Positions 17,304 to 27,472 are shown, counted from the stretch's first letter. The stretch: DNA of 54,874 bases from Actinomycetota bacterium (GCA_016208465.1 JACQXZ010000012.1:3141-58014); one strand, 5' to 3'. Numbers and translations are program-made. Notes: generated by a model from the letters alone, not told the origin.

Positions 17304-17666
17304 TTACTTGTTAAAGTCCAAACCCAGCTTTGAAGAAACTTCATCCAGTTTTTTGTCAAGAGTCCATATTGGAACTCCTGTTAATACTGCCGACGCAATC
17401 AGGTGGACATCAATATAGCCTAATCCCTTCCCTATAAGTTTATTACTCTCTATAAATTGCATAACTTCTTCATGTTCTGCCTGGGTCGCCATGGGAAGTG
17501 CTTGAAGAAGTGAAAGTATTTCAGATCTATTACCGAGATTCCCACAAGCCAGTTCACCAACTATAAACGGATGACAAATAACATCTCCATCATTTAATAA
17601 TCCCTCAAGCTTTGTATTGCCCTCCCGCAGATGGGATACCCATACCGAAGTATCAACAATAACCAT
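17304..17666 (-). CDS. vapC: VapC-type PIN-domain toxin
   Basis: 120-residue PIN ribonuclease. The acidic metal-site residues are visible: D5 (IVDTSVWV), the Glu of IVGELACG, the Asp of YIDVHLIAS and the Asp of WTLDKKL. VapC toxins cleave tRNA or rRNA when freed from antitoxin. One base separates it from the antitoxin gene upstream. The pair is a self-contained module beside repeats and may be recently acquired. Confidence 0.88.
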   Translation of the reverse strand: MVIVDTSVWVSHLREGNTKLEGLLNDGDVICHPFIVGELACGNLGNRSEILSLLQALPMATQAEHEEVMQFIESNKLIGKGLGYIDVHLIASAVLTGVPIWTLDKKLDEVSSKLGLDFNK

Positions 17667-17667
17667 T

Positions 17668-17868
17668 TTATCTATTTTCTGTTCTTCTGCGAGGTATCAT
17701 TCTCAATTTCTTTTCAGTTCCCCCTAATCTGGCAAGTCTCTTACTGCTTTCCCTCGCAATCAAGGCTTCCAGACCACGCTTGACTAAAGTCGTCTTTTCC
17801 TTAATGCCAGTCAATCTTGACGCCTTATCAATCAATTTGTCCTCTATATTTAATGTTGTCCTCATCAT
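17668..17868 (-). CDS. vapB: VapB-type antitoxin
   Basis: 66 residues. The N-terminus (MRTTLNIEDKLIDKA) is a ribbon-helix-helix DNA-binding domain, and the basic tail (RMIPRRRTENR) would wrap the toxin. Two ATGs in tandem (17868 and 17865) follow GAGGTG, so either may be used. It probably represses its own promoter. Confidence 0.85.
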   Translation of the reverse strand: MMRTTLNIEDKLIDKASRLTGIKEKTTLVKRGLEALIARESSKRLARLGGTEKKLRMIPRRRTENR

Positions 17869-17882
17869 TTTTCACCTCAACT

Positions 17883-17932
17883 ATATGTAATATTATATGT
17901 ATAAGTATGTCTTAATAAAGCATATTTGTCAA
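17883..17932 (-). promoter_or_regulatory. vapBC promoter and operator
   Basis: TTGACA (17932-17927), 17 bp, CATACT (17909-17904) on the minus strand. A near-palindrome around AATATT (ATATGTAATATTATATGT, 17884-17901) follows, fitting autoregulation by the antitoxin. Confidence 0.6.
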
Positions 17933-18222
17933 GTAGCATCTGAGTTCGTTTCTTCAGATAACCACTAAGCATACTGACCCCGCCCTGCAGTCCATCTCTC
18001 AAATTTATCTATCTGAAAAACTAAGATTTACCAGTAAGTTCCTGCATTTTTAGAGCTTCGCCAATTCTTCTTTACTTAACAAATACTGCGAATCTTGCAG
18101 TCTATCGTGATATCAGCCCGCAGTATATACAGACCAACAAGCCACAGCTTATTAGTCAGAGTCGATCCGCAGAGTTGAAAACTCCATGTCCGCTTCGGTT
18201 TAAGACGTGAGTATAATAAACA

Positions 18223-20064
18223 CTAAAGACATTTTTCTGATTTCCTATAATTAGATAAAAAATAAGCTATAATAGACCACACCAAAAAAATCAGCAATAA
18301 AGCCATCAAGACTATGCCCTGATATTGATATCTGGAGCCACTAATATAAAACAAATCTATTGTAGTTAAAAAGGCATTAAAAACAAAATGGGCTATCATT
18401 GTTGATTCAATCCCATGGGTCAGAAAAAAAACACCCATAACCAAACCAACAACAGTCAATTCAATTCCCCGCAAATACACAGGAAAAACAGGATAACCGG
18501 AATGGCCAAAAGCCCAGAGAAGCGCTGGTAGTAATAGGGCTAGCGGCATCCACTTCAAGTAGCGTTTAGCCAATGGTATGCTAAACCAACGAAACAAAAT
18601 TTCCTCACCTATGGCGGCTTTTAACCCAATACTAAGAGGAATTAACCAAGCCCATTTGACTGATAAAAGAGAACTATAGTTTGGCATTGCAGGAGACCAA
18701 GCATGCAAGTATTTGGTCGCTGCCCAATAAAATAACACAACATATCCCAACATCAACCCAGCCAGACCATAACCTGCCACAGCCACTCTTGAAAAACCCG
18801 AAGTTAATCGCTTGCCAGATGATATATTTAGCAATATTAGCGACTTGGAAGAACCCAAATAACGTTGAGAAGCGGCGCTGGCAGTTAAAAAAGTTACCAC
18901 CTGAGCTCCATACAAAAAAACCACCCCCGCCACAGCAACAGCGATCACGCCAGCCAAATAAACCCCATAAGAAATGTCAGTTGTATAAGAAGAAACCGTA
19001 TATGCAAAACCAGAGATATTTTCAAATATAAAAATTACAACCACTACTAAAGACGCTATCAAAGCATACTTCCAAAACATTTTATATCTTTTAACTGCAA
19101 AATAAACAAAGAAACCAAACATAATCAGTCCCAGAAAACCAGTGATGACCGCAGAGATTAAAGCCATAAGATCACCTACGGACATATCTTTATTAAAACG
19201 GCGGCTCCATTTTTCTGGTGTATATATATATTCATTAAAATATGTAATGGATTCCCCCGAAAGACCTACTTCCATACGACGTTTGGCTCCTTTAATATCA
19301 AAGCGTCGTAACTCCCATTCGAAAATCCAATCAGTGCGTTTTTTTAAACGTTCACTATTCTTGCTCGTTAAACGATAATTTTCCAAAACATAACCGTTGT
19401 CTTTCAAAAAATTCTTAGCGCGGGATAAGGCAACTTTCTGGTTAAGTCGTGCTCCCGGGGCATCTTCTGATAGTGTACGTTCATAATAAAGCAAGCGTCC
19501 GCTAGCAGGATCTATGCTAAGATTAAATTCCTCTTCTGTAAGGTCTTTAAACCAGCGAATATCCCAAGATTGAAAAGGTAGGCCTGAATCAATAATTTTC
19601 TGTGCTTTACGAGAACCTACATTTTGATCTAAGAAGGTAAGAATTTCACCATCATAGGAGAAGGTTGATACTTTACTATAGCCAGGCGGCAGTTTGTGTA
19701 TTTTTAATAAATATTCCGTAGCAAGCTTCTCAGCTTTTGTTTTGTCAAAATTAAGATTGAGTGGTGACTGCCAAAACACTTTCTGGTGGAAGAGAACAAA
19801 AACTACAAAACCGATAATTCCAAAAAGTAACGGTCCCCAAGCTGAGCGCCGGGGCAAAACATAAGAGCTCACCAATTCTTTTTCATCACTGAAAAAACTA
19901 TGTTGTAATTCCTCAATTAGATGCAGTTTGCCATCAGACTTCCATTTAGACAGTTCTTCTTTTCCAATCTCACCATCCAGACCCTCGACTCCATATTGTC
20001 CCGGAGATATTTCATATACTGCTTTTTCATCTTGATTATCTATAAGACTACCAATACGTTTCAT
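18223..20064 (-). CDS. CPBP (CAAX-like) membrane protease
   Basis: 613 residues, larger than the common 200-300 residue CPBP proteins. A cytosolic N-terminus precedes a span near 78-95. A long extracytoplasmic region follows (about 96-295; PepSY-like alternation of Lys-Ala-rich helices, not certain), then about ten spans. The catalytic motifs sit in the last third: EEILFR (about 486), FGHSGY and HFVFNAF. CPBP proteases cleave membrane or prenylated substrates, and in bacteria often mature peptides. Stand-alone gene flanked by about 290 bp with nothing recognisable (17933-18222). Substrate unknown. Confidence 0.82.
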   Translation of the reverse strand: MKRIGSLIDNQDEKAVYEISPGQYGVEGLDGEIGKEELSKWKSDGKLHLIEELQHSFFSDEKELVSSYVLPRRSAWGPLLFGIIGFVVFVLFHQKVFWQSPLNLNFDKTKAEKLATEYLLKIHKLPPGYSKVSTFSYDGEILTFLDQNVGSRKAQKIIDSGLPFQSWDIRWFKDLTEEEFNLSIDPASGRLLYYERTLSEDAPGARLNQKVALSRAKNFLKDNGYVLENYRLTSKNSERLKKRTDWIFEWELRRFDIKGAKRRMEVGLSGESITYFNEYIYTPEKWSRRFNKDMSVGDLMALISAVITGFLGLIMFGFFVYFAVKRYKMFWKYALIASLVVVVIFIFENISGFAYTVSSYTTDISYGVYLAGVIAVAVAGVVFLYGAQVVTFLTASAASQRYLGSSKSLILLNISSGKRLTSGFSRVAVAGYGLAGLMLGYVVLFYWAATKYLHAWSPAMPNYSSLLSVKWAWLIPLSIGLKAAIGEEILFRWFSIPLAKRYLKWMPLALLLPALLWAFGHSGYPVFPVYLRGIELTVVGLVMGVFFLTHGIESTMIAHFVFNAFLTTIDLFYISGSRYQYQGIVLMALLLIFLVWSIIAYFLSNYRKSEKCL

Positions 20065-20231
20065 ACCGACTCCGAAATAATTTTATTATTATCCTGCAAG
20101 AAATCTGAATAAAAATCCTTTTTATCTGTTCTTCAAAACATCAACAACTCCTTTTATTTCTCTCTCCGGATGTTTTAGATATTTTTGCATTTCAACAATA
20201 ATTCATTGCGATTTTAATGTTTCCAATTCAA

Positions 20232-22556
20232 TCAGACAACCAGCTTAAATCTTTTAAGCAATGCTGAATTGCTAACTACAGAAAGAGAACTTAAGGCCAT
20301 TGCGGCGGCAGCGATAATAGGATTTAAGAGGCCAAAGGCAGCGATAGGGATACTAATCGTATTATAAAAGAAAGCCCAGAAAAGGTTTTGTTTAATTTTT
20401 CTCATTGTAGCTTTGCTTAATTTAACACCAGCGACTACATCTCTGATATCATCTTTTACAAGGATAATTCCACCAGTTTCTTTAGCGATATCTGAACCTC
20501 CGCCAATAGCAATCCCTATATCAGACTGAGCTAGGGCCGGAGCATCGTTTATTCCATCTCCAACCATACTTACAACTTTGCCTTCTTTTTGAAGCTCTTT
20601 GATTATATTGGCTTTTTCCCACGGTAAAACATTGGCTATTATTCTATCTATTCCAACCTGAGCCGCAATAGCTTTAGCTGTTCGTTCATTATCACCAGTC
20701 AGCATAATTACTTCTATGCCTTCTTTTTTCAATTTTTCCACCGCTTCTTTTGAATGTCCCTTTAGGGTATCCGCTACAGCTATCAATCCGTAAATCTTTT
20801 CACCCTCAGCCAGAATCATTACAGTTTTGCCTTTCTCCTCCAAAGCCGCAATCTTTTCTTCCAAAGATCCAATCTCTATATTAAAATCATTCATTAATTT
20901 GCGATTGCCTAAAAGAATTCTCGAACCATTAATATCTACTTTAACTCCATGCCCCGGAACTGCCTCAAAATGACCAGGTTCAGAAATATTATTTATTTTC
21001 TTTTTCGCTTCCTTTATAATCGCTTCTCCTAAAGGATGTTCGGAGCCCTTTTCCGCGATTGCCGCCATCTTTAAAATTTCATCTTCCTTGGTTCCATTCA
21101 CAGAAATAATATCAGTTACCTCCGGCTCTCCTTTAGTTAAAGTACCCGTTTTATCAAACACTATCGTGGTTAGACTTTGGGCTCTTTCCAGATACTCTCC
21201 GCCTCTTATCAAAATACCATTCTCAGCTCCCTTGCCAACCCCAACCATTAAGGCGGCCGGAGTAGCAATTCCCAGCGCGCAGGGACAGGAAATAACCAGA
21301 ACCGCTACAAACGCGAGAACTGCCTGAGCCAAATTACCGGTCAATGTCCAAATGGTAAAAGAAAGAAAAGCTACTATTAAAACTGCTGGAACAAAATACG
21401 CGCTTGCTTTATCTGCCAGTCGCTGGATAGGCGCGCTTGAGGCTTGCGCCTCTTCAACCATCTTCACAATCTGCATAAGAGTAGTATTTGATCCAACTTT
21501 AGTTGCTTTAAATTTAAGTCTTCCAACCTTATTCAAGGTTGCGCCGATTACCTCATCGCCTGTTTTCTTTTCTACCGGAATGCTTTCACCGGTAATCATT
21601 TTTTCATCCACCGAAGAATGACCGTCTACCACTACTCCATCGGTCGGAATTTTTTCGCCCGGTCTGACTATTACAATATCTCCAACCTGTACATTTTCTG
21701 CCGGTATCTCAATTTCCTCACCGCTTTTTTCTATTCTGGCTATAGTGGGCCTCAGATCAATCAACTTTCTTACTGCCGCGCTGCTTCTCTTTTTAATAAT
21801 TTCTTCCATAAATTTCCCCAGCAAAACAAAAGCAATAATAATTGCCGCTACTTCAAAATAGACATCTTTTTCTTTGACCGGAAGAACTTTTGGAAAGAAA
21901 ACCACAAATACACTGTAGAAATAAGCAGTCAGTGTGCCAATAGAAATTAAAACATCCATATTCGCTCTTTTGTTTTTAAGAGCATTATATGCTCCAGTAT
22001 AAAACCCCCATCCGCCAATGAATTGAATGGGTGTTACAATAATAAACAACCAGACACCCCAGGTAAAATAAGGGAGAGCGGGAATGGGAACCCATGTAAC
22101 CAGCGTTGCTCCTGTCGCCAAACCAAGCATAACAACTACTCTTAAGAAAGCCAGAATCAAAACGCCTGAAAGAGCGACTGTCACTCGTCTTTTCATACTT
22201 CTGAGTTCCAGCTCTGGAGCTTCAAAAGTGCGCGCGCAGCTTTCCATGCAGAAATAATATTCTCTTCCGTCGATTACTCTTTTTATTGATTTATCTTTAT
22301 CTACTATCATTCCGCAGATAGGATCAACTGCTGTGTTTGGTCCTTTTTCTACCGAAGAAGGCATACCTTCATGAGCGCTCATTTTTGTCTGGGTTTTCTT
22401 TATGTTGCCTTCTTCATCAACGTATTCGTCAGGATTTAAATCAAATTTTTCTTTGCACTTAACATTACAGAAGTAATAAGTTTTTCCTTTATATTCACTT
22501 TTACCGGCCGCTTTGTTTTCATCTACGGTCATTCCGCAAATAGGATCAATAGGCAT
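20232..22556 (-). CDS. copA: CopA-type copper ATPase with two N-terminal YHS domains
   Basis: 774-residue P1B-ATPase. No HMA domain is present; instead two YHS modules (DPICGMTVD to [12 protein letters not shown], about 1-46; DPICGMIVD to [12 protein letters not shown], about 77-114) should bind metal. The core has [25 protein letters not shown] and GDGINDAP, the CPC form typical of Cu(I) export. A CsoR-like operator and a strong promoter lie upstream, so it is controlled separately from copB. No chaperone or repressor gene adjoins it. Confidence 0.93.
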   Translation of the reverse strand: MPIDPICGMTVDENKAAGKSEYKGKTYYFCNVKCKEKFDLNPDEYVDEEGNIKKTQTKMSAHEGMPSSVEKGPNTAVDPICGMIVDKDKSIKRVIDGREYYFCMESCARTFEAPELELRSMKRRVTVALSGVLILAFLRVVVMLGLATGATLVTWVPIPALPYFTWGVWLFIIVTPIQFIGGWGFYTGAYNALKNKRANMDVLISIGTLTAYFYSVFVVFFPKVLPVKEKDVYFEVAAIIIAFVLLGKFMEEIIKKRSSAAVRKLIDLRPTIARIEKSGEEIEIPAENVQVGDIVIVRPGEKIPTDGVVVDGHSSVDEKMITGESIPVEKKTGDEVIGATLNKVGRLKFKATKVGSNTTLMQIVKMVEEAQASSAPIQRLADKASAYFVPAVLIVAFLSFTIWTLTGNLAQAVLAFVAVLVISCPCALGIATPAALMVGVGKGAENGILIRGGEYLERAQSLTTIVFDKTGTLTKGEPEVTDIISVNGTKEDEILKMAAIAEKGSEHPLGEAIIKEAKKKINNISEPGHFEAVPGHGVKVDINGSRILLGNRKLMNDFNIEIGSLEEKIAALEEKGKTVMILAEGEKIYGLIAVADTLKGHSKEAVEKLKKEGIEVIMLTGDNERTAKAIAAQVGIDRIIANVLPWEKANIIKELQKEGKVVSMVGDGINDAPALAQSDIGIAIGGGSDIAKETGGIILVKDDIRDVVAGVKLSKATMRKIKQNLFWAFFYNTISIPIAAFGLLNPIIAAAAMALSSLSVVSNSALLKRFKLVV

Positions 22557-22626
22557 TTTAATATCTCTCCTTTTTAGATTTTATCAATAATTTGATGTTC
22601 CCTTTTTATTTTGGAAATCCTTTTAT

Positions 22627-22670
22627 ATACCCCATAAGGGTATCGTATAACGGTTTGTTATCTGTGTCAA
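22627..22670 (-). promoter_or_regulatory. copA promoter with CsoR-like operator
   Basis: On the minus strand TTGACA (22670-22665), 17 bp, TACGAT (22647-22642). ATACCC-CATAA-GGGTAT (22627-22643) overlaps and follows the -10 box. A dyad of C and G runs with flanking AT matches operators of CsoR-type copper repressors. No csoR gene is in the window. Confidence 0.75.
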
Positions 22671-22727
22671 GATATGGCTGATAGGAATTAGGGTTGCGTG
22701 CAGCATTAAACGAAGTCTTGTCTATGT

Positions 22728-23135
22728 CTAAATTTGAAGAGGATCAATTCTTTTAATTTCTTTAATCTGTTTAAAATCGTTATCGGTGCTGATAGTTGTA
22801 TCAATCTTATTATTCAGCATTACCGCTGCATGAATAGCATCTCTGGGTTTAATTTTAGGATACTTTTCCAGAAAGTCTCTAGCTAATAGAAGATCTTTTC
22901 GGTCTACTCTTAAAATTATTGGTATAAGCTTATCAAAATCAGAAAAAACCTGAAATCCTTTATCGAGTTTTCTGATGCTCCAATAACGATAAAGAATTTC
23001 TTGAAGAACCTCTGAATCAGATACTGCATCAATTTCTCCATCACTTATTCTTTTTAAAATATTTAGACAAGGATTTTTATACTTATGTTCCTTACCCGCT
23101 GCATACATAATTATATTGGTATCGATAAAAATCAT
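22728..23135 (-). CDS. PIN-domain toxin of second toxin-antitoxin pair
   Basis: 135-residue PIN ribonuclease: D5 (IFIDTNIIMY), Glu of EVLQEILYRY, Asp of KPRDAIHAAV and Asp of STDNDF. The ATG at 23135 overlaps the antitoxin stop (ATGA) and puts IFIDTN at the normal distance from the start; an earlier in-frame start would be inside the antitoxin. Toxic RNA cleavage is the family role. Unrelated in detail to the vapC at 17.3 kb. Confidence 0.85.
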   Translation of the reverse strand: MIFIDTNIIMYAAGKEHKYKNPCLNILKRISDGEIDAVSDSEVLQEILYRYWSIRKLDKGFQVFSDFDKLIPIILRVDRKDLLLARDFLEKYPKIKPRDAIHAAVMLNNKIDTTISTDNDFKQIKEIKRIDPLQI

Positions 23136-23389
23136 TTCTTTCTCTTTCCCAAAGCGCCAAGAATAATCTCTTCTTCCATAGACTCCCAATCTGATACAGG
23201 AAGATTCATTTTAGAGAGACGCTTAATAATTTCTTCTTTTTCCTTAGATTCTTTCTTTAAATATTTTTCTTCCACTGCTTCACGAATTAAAGCTCCGACA
23301 GATTTCTTTTTCTTTCGGGCGATTCTTTCTAAAAAAGCATATTTATCTTTGGCAAAGAGTACCTGAGTTCTTTTATTTAGAGTCCCCAT
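23132..23389 (-). CDS. Antitoxin of second PIN toxin pair
   Basis: 85 residues. The N-terminal strand TQVLFAKDKYAFLERIARKKKKSVGALIREAVEE fits a ribbon-helix-helix repressor, and the acidic/basic C-terminal part should bind the toxin. Strong AAGGAGG site before the ATG at 23389. Promoter and direct-repeat operators are just upstream. Confidence 0.8.
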   Translation of the reverse strand: MGTLNKRTQVLFAKDKYAFLERIARKKKKSVGALIREAVEEKYLKKESKEKEEIIKRLSKMNLPVSDWESMEEEIILGALGKRKK

Positions 23390-23402
23390 TGTTCCTCCTT
23401 AA

Positions 23403-23446
23403 TATACACATATTTACAATTATACACATATCAATTATTTCGTCAA
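23403..23446 (-). promoter_or_regulatory. Promoter of second toxin pair with direct repeats
   Basis: TTGACG (23446-23441), 16 bp, TATAAT (23424-23419) on the minus strand. TATACACATAT occurs twice (23403-23413 and 23421-23431), 18 bp apart, one copy overlapping the -10 box. A likely antitoxin operator. Confidence 0.7.
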
Positions 23447-23485
23447 GAATAGTTTATTGCCAAACTAAAAACAGAACAAAATATC

Positions 23486-23506
23486 ATGCTGAACTTGTTT
23501 CAGCAT
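23486..23506. repeat. Dispersed ATGCTGAA palindrome
   Basis: ATGCTGAA-CTTGT-TTCAGCAT, perfect 8-bp stem, between hsdSR and the toxin pair. This resembles the widespread bacterial repeat around TGAACnnGTTTCA. Confidence 0.75.
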
Positions 23507-23530
23507 CTAATAGTAAAAGAGATACCTAAC

Positions 23531-26500
23531 TTATTCTTCGCCCTCGTTGAATCGATTATAAATCTTCTTTGTCAGCCATTCCCTTACTTCCTGTTTAAAT
23601 TCTGAATTTTCCATAATCTTTTCAAATATACCCTGATTCGCGTCCATTCTATCTATTAAAGTTTGAATAAATGCTTCTTCAAACGCGTATTTGAAATTTT
23701 CGATTGGATTGTTTTTAGCTCTTACCCTTAGTTCTTCATTTTCATAAAGCGCCTGTTCAATCTGTTCAAAATACAAACGGTCCGCTTCTGTAAAGTCTGT
23801 GCCAAACCTATCATTCAATAATTTAATAATATTTGAAAGTTTTTCTTTTTCATCTTTTGGTTTACTTATCCCGGCTTCCGTGACAGGGTCAAGACCATAC
23901 CCGCCCTGAATCTGAAGAACCAAATCACCTTCAGCGATTTTTTGAAGCCTGTAATATTCCAGAGCTACTTCATTGTCAAGCTTTAATCTTTCTATATAAT
24001 CAGTTTTAGGCAGTTTGGTTAATAAAAACCGTCCGTAAGAATATAGTTTCTCTAATTCAACATCCTGAAACGGCATAATCTGGGACAGGAAAGAATAGAG
24101 ACGGACAAAAGATGTCATCGACTTTTTAAATTCATCCTGTGGTTCTTCTTCCAATTCTTTATACCGATCAACAGCCGGATCTATATACGCGTATAATTTT
24201 GCCTGATCTTTTACTGAAGCATTGCCGGGTTTATAAAATACTTTTGAAAAGGCATCAATTTCTGACTGATAATAAACTTGTGCTTTATCAGTAATTTCCT
24301 TCAAATCATACAAATGATTCGGATCGGTGACATCTGTCATAGTAGTCAGCTCATAATATGGTTGAAATGAATCAATGATCGTCTGGCGATCATTCGCGAA
24401 ATCAAGTACAAACGTATTTTCTTTTCCGGGACAGGTTCTGTTTAATCGCGATAAAGTCTGAACCGCTCTTACTCCTGATAGTTTTTTATCCACGTACATT
24501 GTATGCAGTAAGGGCTGGTCGAAACCATATTGGTATTTATCCGCGACAAGTAAAACCTGATATTCGGGAGTTGAGAATTTTTCGGGTAGTTCCTTTTCCC
24601 CAAACTTGTTTAATTGTGTTTCAGTAACACCTTCAGGAAATATGTCGTCGATCACAGTGCCTGAAAAAGCAACCAAGGGTTTAATGTTGGAATAGCCTTT
24701 TTCTTTAATGTAATCCTTAAATTCCAGATAAAACCGCAAGGCATGTTTGCGGGACGCGGTTACAACCATCGCTTTTGCTTTTCCGCCAATTTTCTTCATC
24801 GTTATCTGTCTGAAATGCTCCACTATCACTTCTGTTTTTTGGGCAAGATTCGTCGGATGCAATGAAGCAAACCTGCCAATGGCTTTTGCTGCTTTTCTTT
24901 TATTCAGTTCCGGATCATCCTCAATAGTTTTACAGAACTGATAATAAGTTTCATAGGTCGTGTAATTCTTGAGAACATCCAGAATAAATCCTTCTTCAAT
25001 AGCCTGCCGCATAGAATACAGATGAAACGGTACTGGTTTGCCTTCGGCGTCTTTCATTCCGAACACTTCCAGTGTCTTTGCTTTGGGTGTTGCCGTAAAA
25101 GCAAAAAGACTGATGTTTTTCTGCGGACCTCTTTTAAGAATAGTTTCCCTGATATAGTCATCTTCATCCGCGACACTGTTCTCAATTTCACTTTCAACTT
25201 TAGCGGATTCTTCCAATGAAACATTTTTACCCACTAATGCTTCCGTCATTTTACGGCTGGCTTCACCGCCCTGACTGCTGTGTGCCTCATCAATAATGAC
25301 CGCGTAACTGCGGTTCGGAGCTTCGGTAAGATGATTTAAAGCAAAAGGAAATTTCTGCAAAGTCGTAATGATAATATTGAGTCCTGATGTTATCGCGTCC
25401 GCCAATTGTCTGGAATCTACATCTATACGCTGAACAACGCCTGTTTTATGTTCAAATTGGTAAATAGTATTCTGCAATTGCTGGTCGAGCACATTTCGGT
25501 CGGTTATGACAATAATTGAATCAAATACCTTTTCGTCTTTTTCGTTATATAGAGACGATAGTCTGTAAGCCAGCCAGGCAATCGAGTTGCTTTTTCCACT
25601 TCCCGCCGAATGCTCTATGAGATACCTTTTACCCGTTCCATTAGTTTTTGAATCCGCGGTTAATTTTCTCACCACATCGAGTTGATGAAAACGGGGAAAC
25701 AAAATGGTTTCTTTATAATACTTTTTTCCATCAACCCGGTATTCATCTTTTTGAAGATGCATAAAACGTCCGATGATTTCAAGCCAACTGTCAACACTGA
25801 GAATTTCCTCCCAGAAATAAGCAGAGCGGTAAGTTGTATAACCTGTGGACGGAGGATTGCCGGCGCCATTGTTAAAACCCTTATTGAAAGGGAAAAATCG
25901 GGTGCCGCTGCCTTCGAGTTTAGTGGTAAAATAAACCTCGTCAGGATCAACCGTAAAATGAACCAACGCCCTTTTTTTGAATTGGAATAATAATTCTCTC
26001 GAGTCGCGGCTGGTTCGGTATTGTTCCATAGCTTCGTCTACCCTTTGCCCGGTAAAATGACTCTTTAGTTCAATCGTTGCTATGGGTAGACCATTTAGAG
26101 AAAGCAAAAGGTCAATGCTTTTATTGTTTTTTGATGAGAAGCGAACCTGCCGTGTGACATACAACCTGTTACAATTGTATTGGGCAAGTGTATCAGGATT
26201 AAGTTTGCTGTCGGGTTTGAAGTAAGCCAGTCTGAATTTTATGCCGCTATCGGTGATGCCGTGACGAATGACATCCAGCGTTCCCCGCAAATCCAGTTCT
26301 TTAAACAAGCGCTGAATGAATTTGTTTTCCGCGTCTTCCTTGTAATATGATTTCAGCTTTTCCCATTCTTTAGACTGAGATTCCTGAATAAATGAGAGAA
26401 CAGCCTTTTTATCCATCGCAAGGTCGGGGCTGAAATCAGAAGCATTGCCTTCTGTCCAGCCATTGGAGCTCAAATGAAACATAGGCAAGCGCAAGCTATC

Positions 26501-27472
26501 TACTGTAGATTTGGCATTATATCGCAGAATCTCTTTTATTAAGTTAATCTTTAGATAATAAAATAAATATTTTCCAATTACTTCTTTAAAATGACTAATC
26601 CTGTAAACTCTTTGATGATAATCAAATTCACCATTGTAATAATGAAATACTTTAGCAACGCCAACTCCATCACCAGCTGTTAAAATTGCTTCTCCTGCAA
26701 ATGAGTAAGAATTTATTCTTTCTATCTCTTGTGACCTTACAAAGAATGGATACATTCCGTCCTCAACTCTATCCTCAGTATTTTTCTCTCCAGTTTTAAT
26801 TTCACTTAGATATTTTAATCTTTTTACTTCCCAATGCGCAGGAATATCGCCCAGCCACTCAATGCCGCTAGATTTAAGTTTTACGTCCGGGTCAATGCCT
26901 TTGGTTACCGCCTGATTGATAATCGTCGTCCGTTCTTCTTTCAAAAGCCCAATCAGCTTTTGCTTGTTGGTAATGAGAGTATCTGTCTGAGAGGTTTTTT
27001 GGTCTAAGTAGTTAGCAATAGCGGTTTGTTCGTCTGGGGACGGCAAAGGCAAATGGTTCTGATAAGCATCTTCTCTATTTAATCCAGGAACTCCTGTATC
27101 TCTTGAAAAGGTGTCCAACCCCAATTGCTGCAATCCATAAAATAGCCATCTGAGATTAGTATTAGTTTTGTCCGAATCAATATAATAGGTGGTATCTATT
27201 GGGAAACACTTTTCGTCAGACCAATTCACCTTGCCAAAAGAACCCTTTCTGCCAACAATAATACATGGGGCCTTTGAAATGGCTGTTAAATGGAAACCTG
27301 TTACGCCATTAGAACCAAATACTGGGAAATCACCAGCTTCCCTGTCATTGACAGACAAAGATTCACCATATTCAAGGCGGCAAATCCACTTCAACCTACT
27401 CTTATCCCAATGCTCTGGAATCTCACCAATCCACTCAACTCCTGAAGGTTTATATTTCTCGTAACGCTCCAT
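23531..27472 (-). CDS. HsdS-HsdR fusion, type I restriction specificity and motor subunits
   Basis: 1313 residues. Residues 1 to about 332 are an HsdS specificity subunit: SGVEWIGEIPEHW and SGIEWLGDIPAHWEVKRLKYL open the two target-recognition domains, separated by a conserved helix (EQTAIANYLDQKT). It stops abruptly after DSLRLPMF, lacking the end of the second domain and the last helix. From about 333 it is an HsdR: HLSSNGWTEG start block, nuclease ATIELKS (about 470), Walker A SAGSGKS (about 625), DEAH (about 727), FTATPK. HsdR lacks only its first few residues. The frame is open throughout, consistent with an in-frame deletion of the hsdS end, any spacer and the hsdR start. Coupled to hsdM by TAATG. 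The fused HsdS half may no longer assemble normally. Confidence 0.88.
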   Translation of the reverse strand: MERYEKYKPSGVEWIGEIPEHWDKSRLKWICRLEYGESLSVNDREAGDFPVFGSNGVTGFHLTAISKAPCIIVGRKGSFGKVNWSDEKCFPIDTTYYIDSDKTNTNLRWLFYGLQQLGLDTFSRDTGVPGLNREDAYQNHLPLPSPDEQTAIANYLDQKTSQTDTLITNKQKLIGLLKEERTTIINQAVTKGIDPDVKLKSSGIEWLGDIPAHWEVKRLKYLSEIKTGEKNTEDRVEDGMYPFFVRSQEIERINSYSFAGEAILTAGDGVGVAKVFHYYNGEFDYHQRVYRISHFKEVIGKYLFYYLKINLIKEILRYNAKSTVDSLRLPMFHLSSNGWTEGNASDFSPDLAMDKKAVLSFIQESQSKEWEKLKSYYKEDAENKFIQRLFKELDLRGTLDVIRHGITDSGIKFRLAYFKPDSKLNPDTLAQYNCNRLYVTRQVRFSSKNNKSIDLLLSLNGLPIATIELKSHFTGQRVDEAMEQYRTSRDSRELLFQFKKRALVHFTVDPDEVYFTTKLEGSGTRFFPFNKGFNNGAGNPPSTGYTTYRSAYFWEEILSVDSWLEIIGRFMHLQKDEYRVDGKKYYKETILFPRFHQLDVVRKLTADSKTNGTGKRYLIEHSAGSGKSNSIAWLAYRLSSLYNEKDEKVFDSIIVITDRNVLDQQLQNTIYQFEHKTGVVQRIDVDSRQLADAITSGLNIIITTLQKFPFALNHLTEAPNRSYAVIIDEAHSSQGGEASRKMTEALVGKNVSLEESAKVESEIENSVADEDDYIRETILKRGPQKNISLFAFTATPKAKTLEVFGMKDAEGKPVPFHLYSMRQAIEEGFILDVLKNYTTYETYYQFCKTIEDDPELNKRKAAKAIGRFASLHPTNLAQKTEVIVEHFRQITMKKIGGKAKAMVVTASRKHALRFYLEFKDYIKEKGYSNIKPLVAFSGTVIDDIFPEGVTETQLNKFGEKELPEKFSTPEYQVLLVADKYQYGFDQPLLHTMYVDKKLSGVRAVQTLSRLNRTCPGKENTFVLDFANDRQTIIDSFQPYYELTTMTDVTDPNHLYDLKEITDKAQVYYQSEIDAFSKVFYKPGNASVKDQAKLYAYIDPAVDRYKELEEEPQDEFKKSMTSFVRLYSFLSQIMPFQDVELEKLYSYGRFLLTKLPKTDYIERLKLDNEVALEYYRLQKIAEGDLVLQIQGGYGLDPVTEAGISKPKDEKEKLSNIIKLLNDRFGTDFTEADRLYFEQIEQALYENEELRVRAKNNPIENFKYAFEEAFIQTLIDRMDANQGIFEKIMENSEFKQEVREWLTKKIYNRFNEGEE

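Noticed and set aside
17933-18222. Possible decayed gene between vapB and the CPBP protease
   Set aside because: All frames are interrupted and no recognisable protein motif was found.
20129-20180. 22-codon minus-strand frame starting MQKYLKHPEREIKG between copA and the CPBP gene
   Set aside because: Too short, no clear ribosome site and a stop just upstream; at most a remnant.
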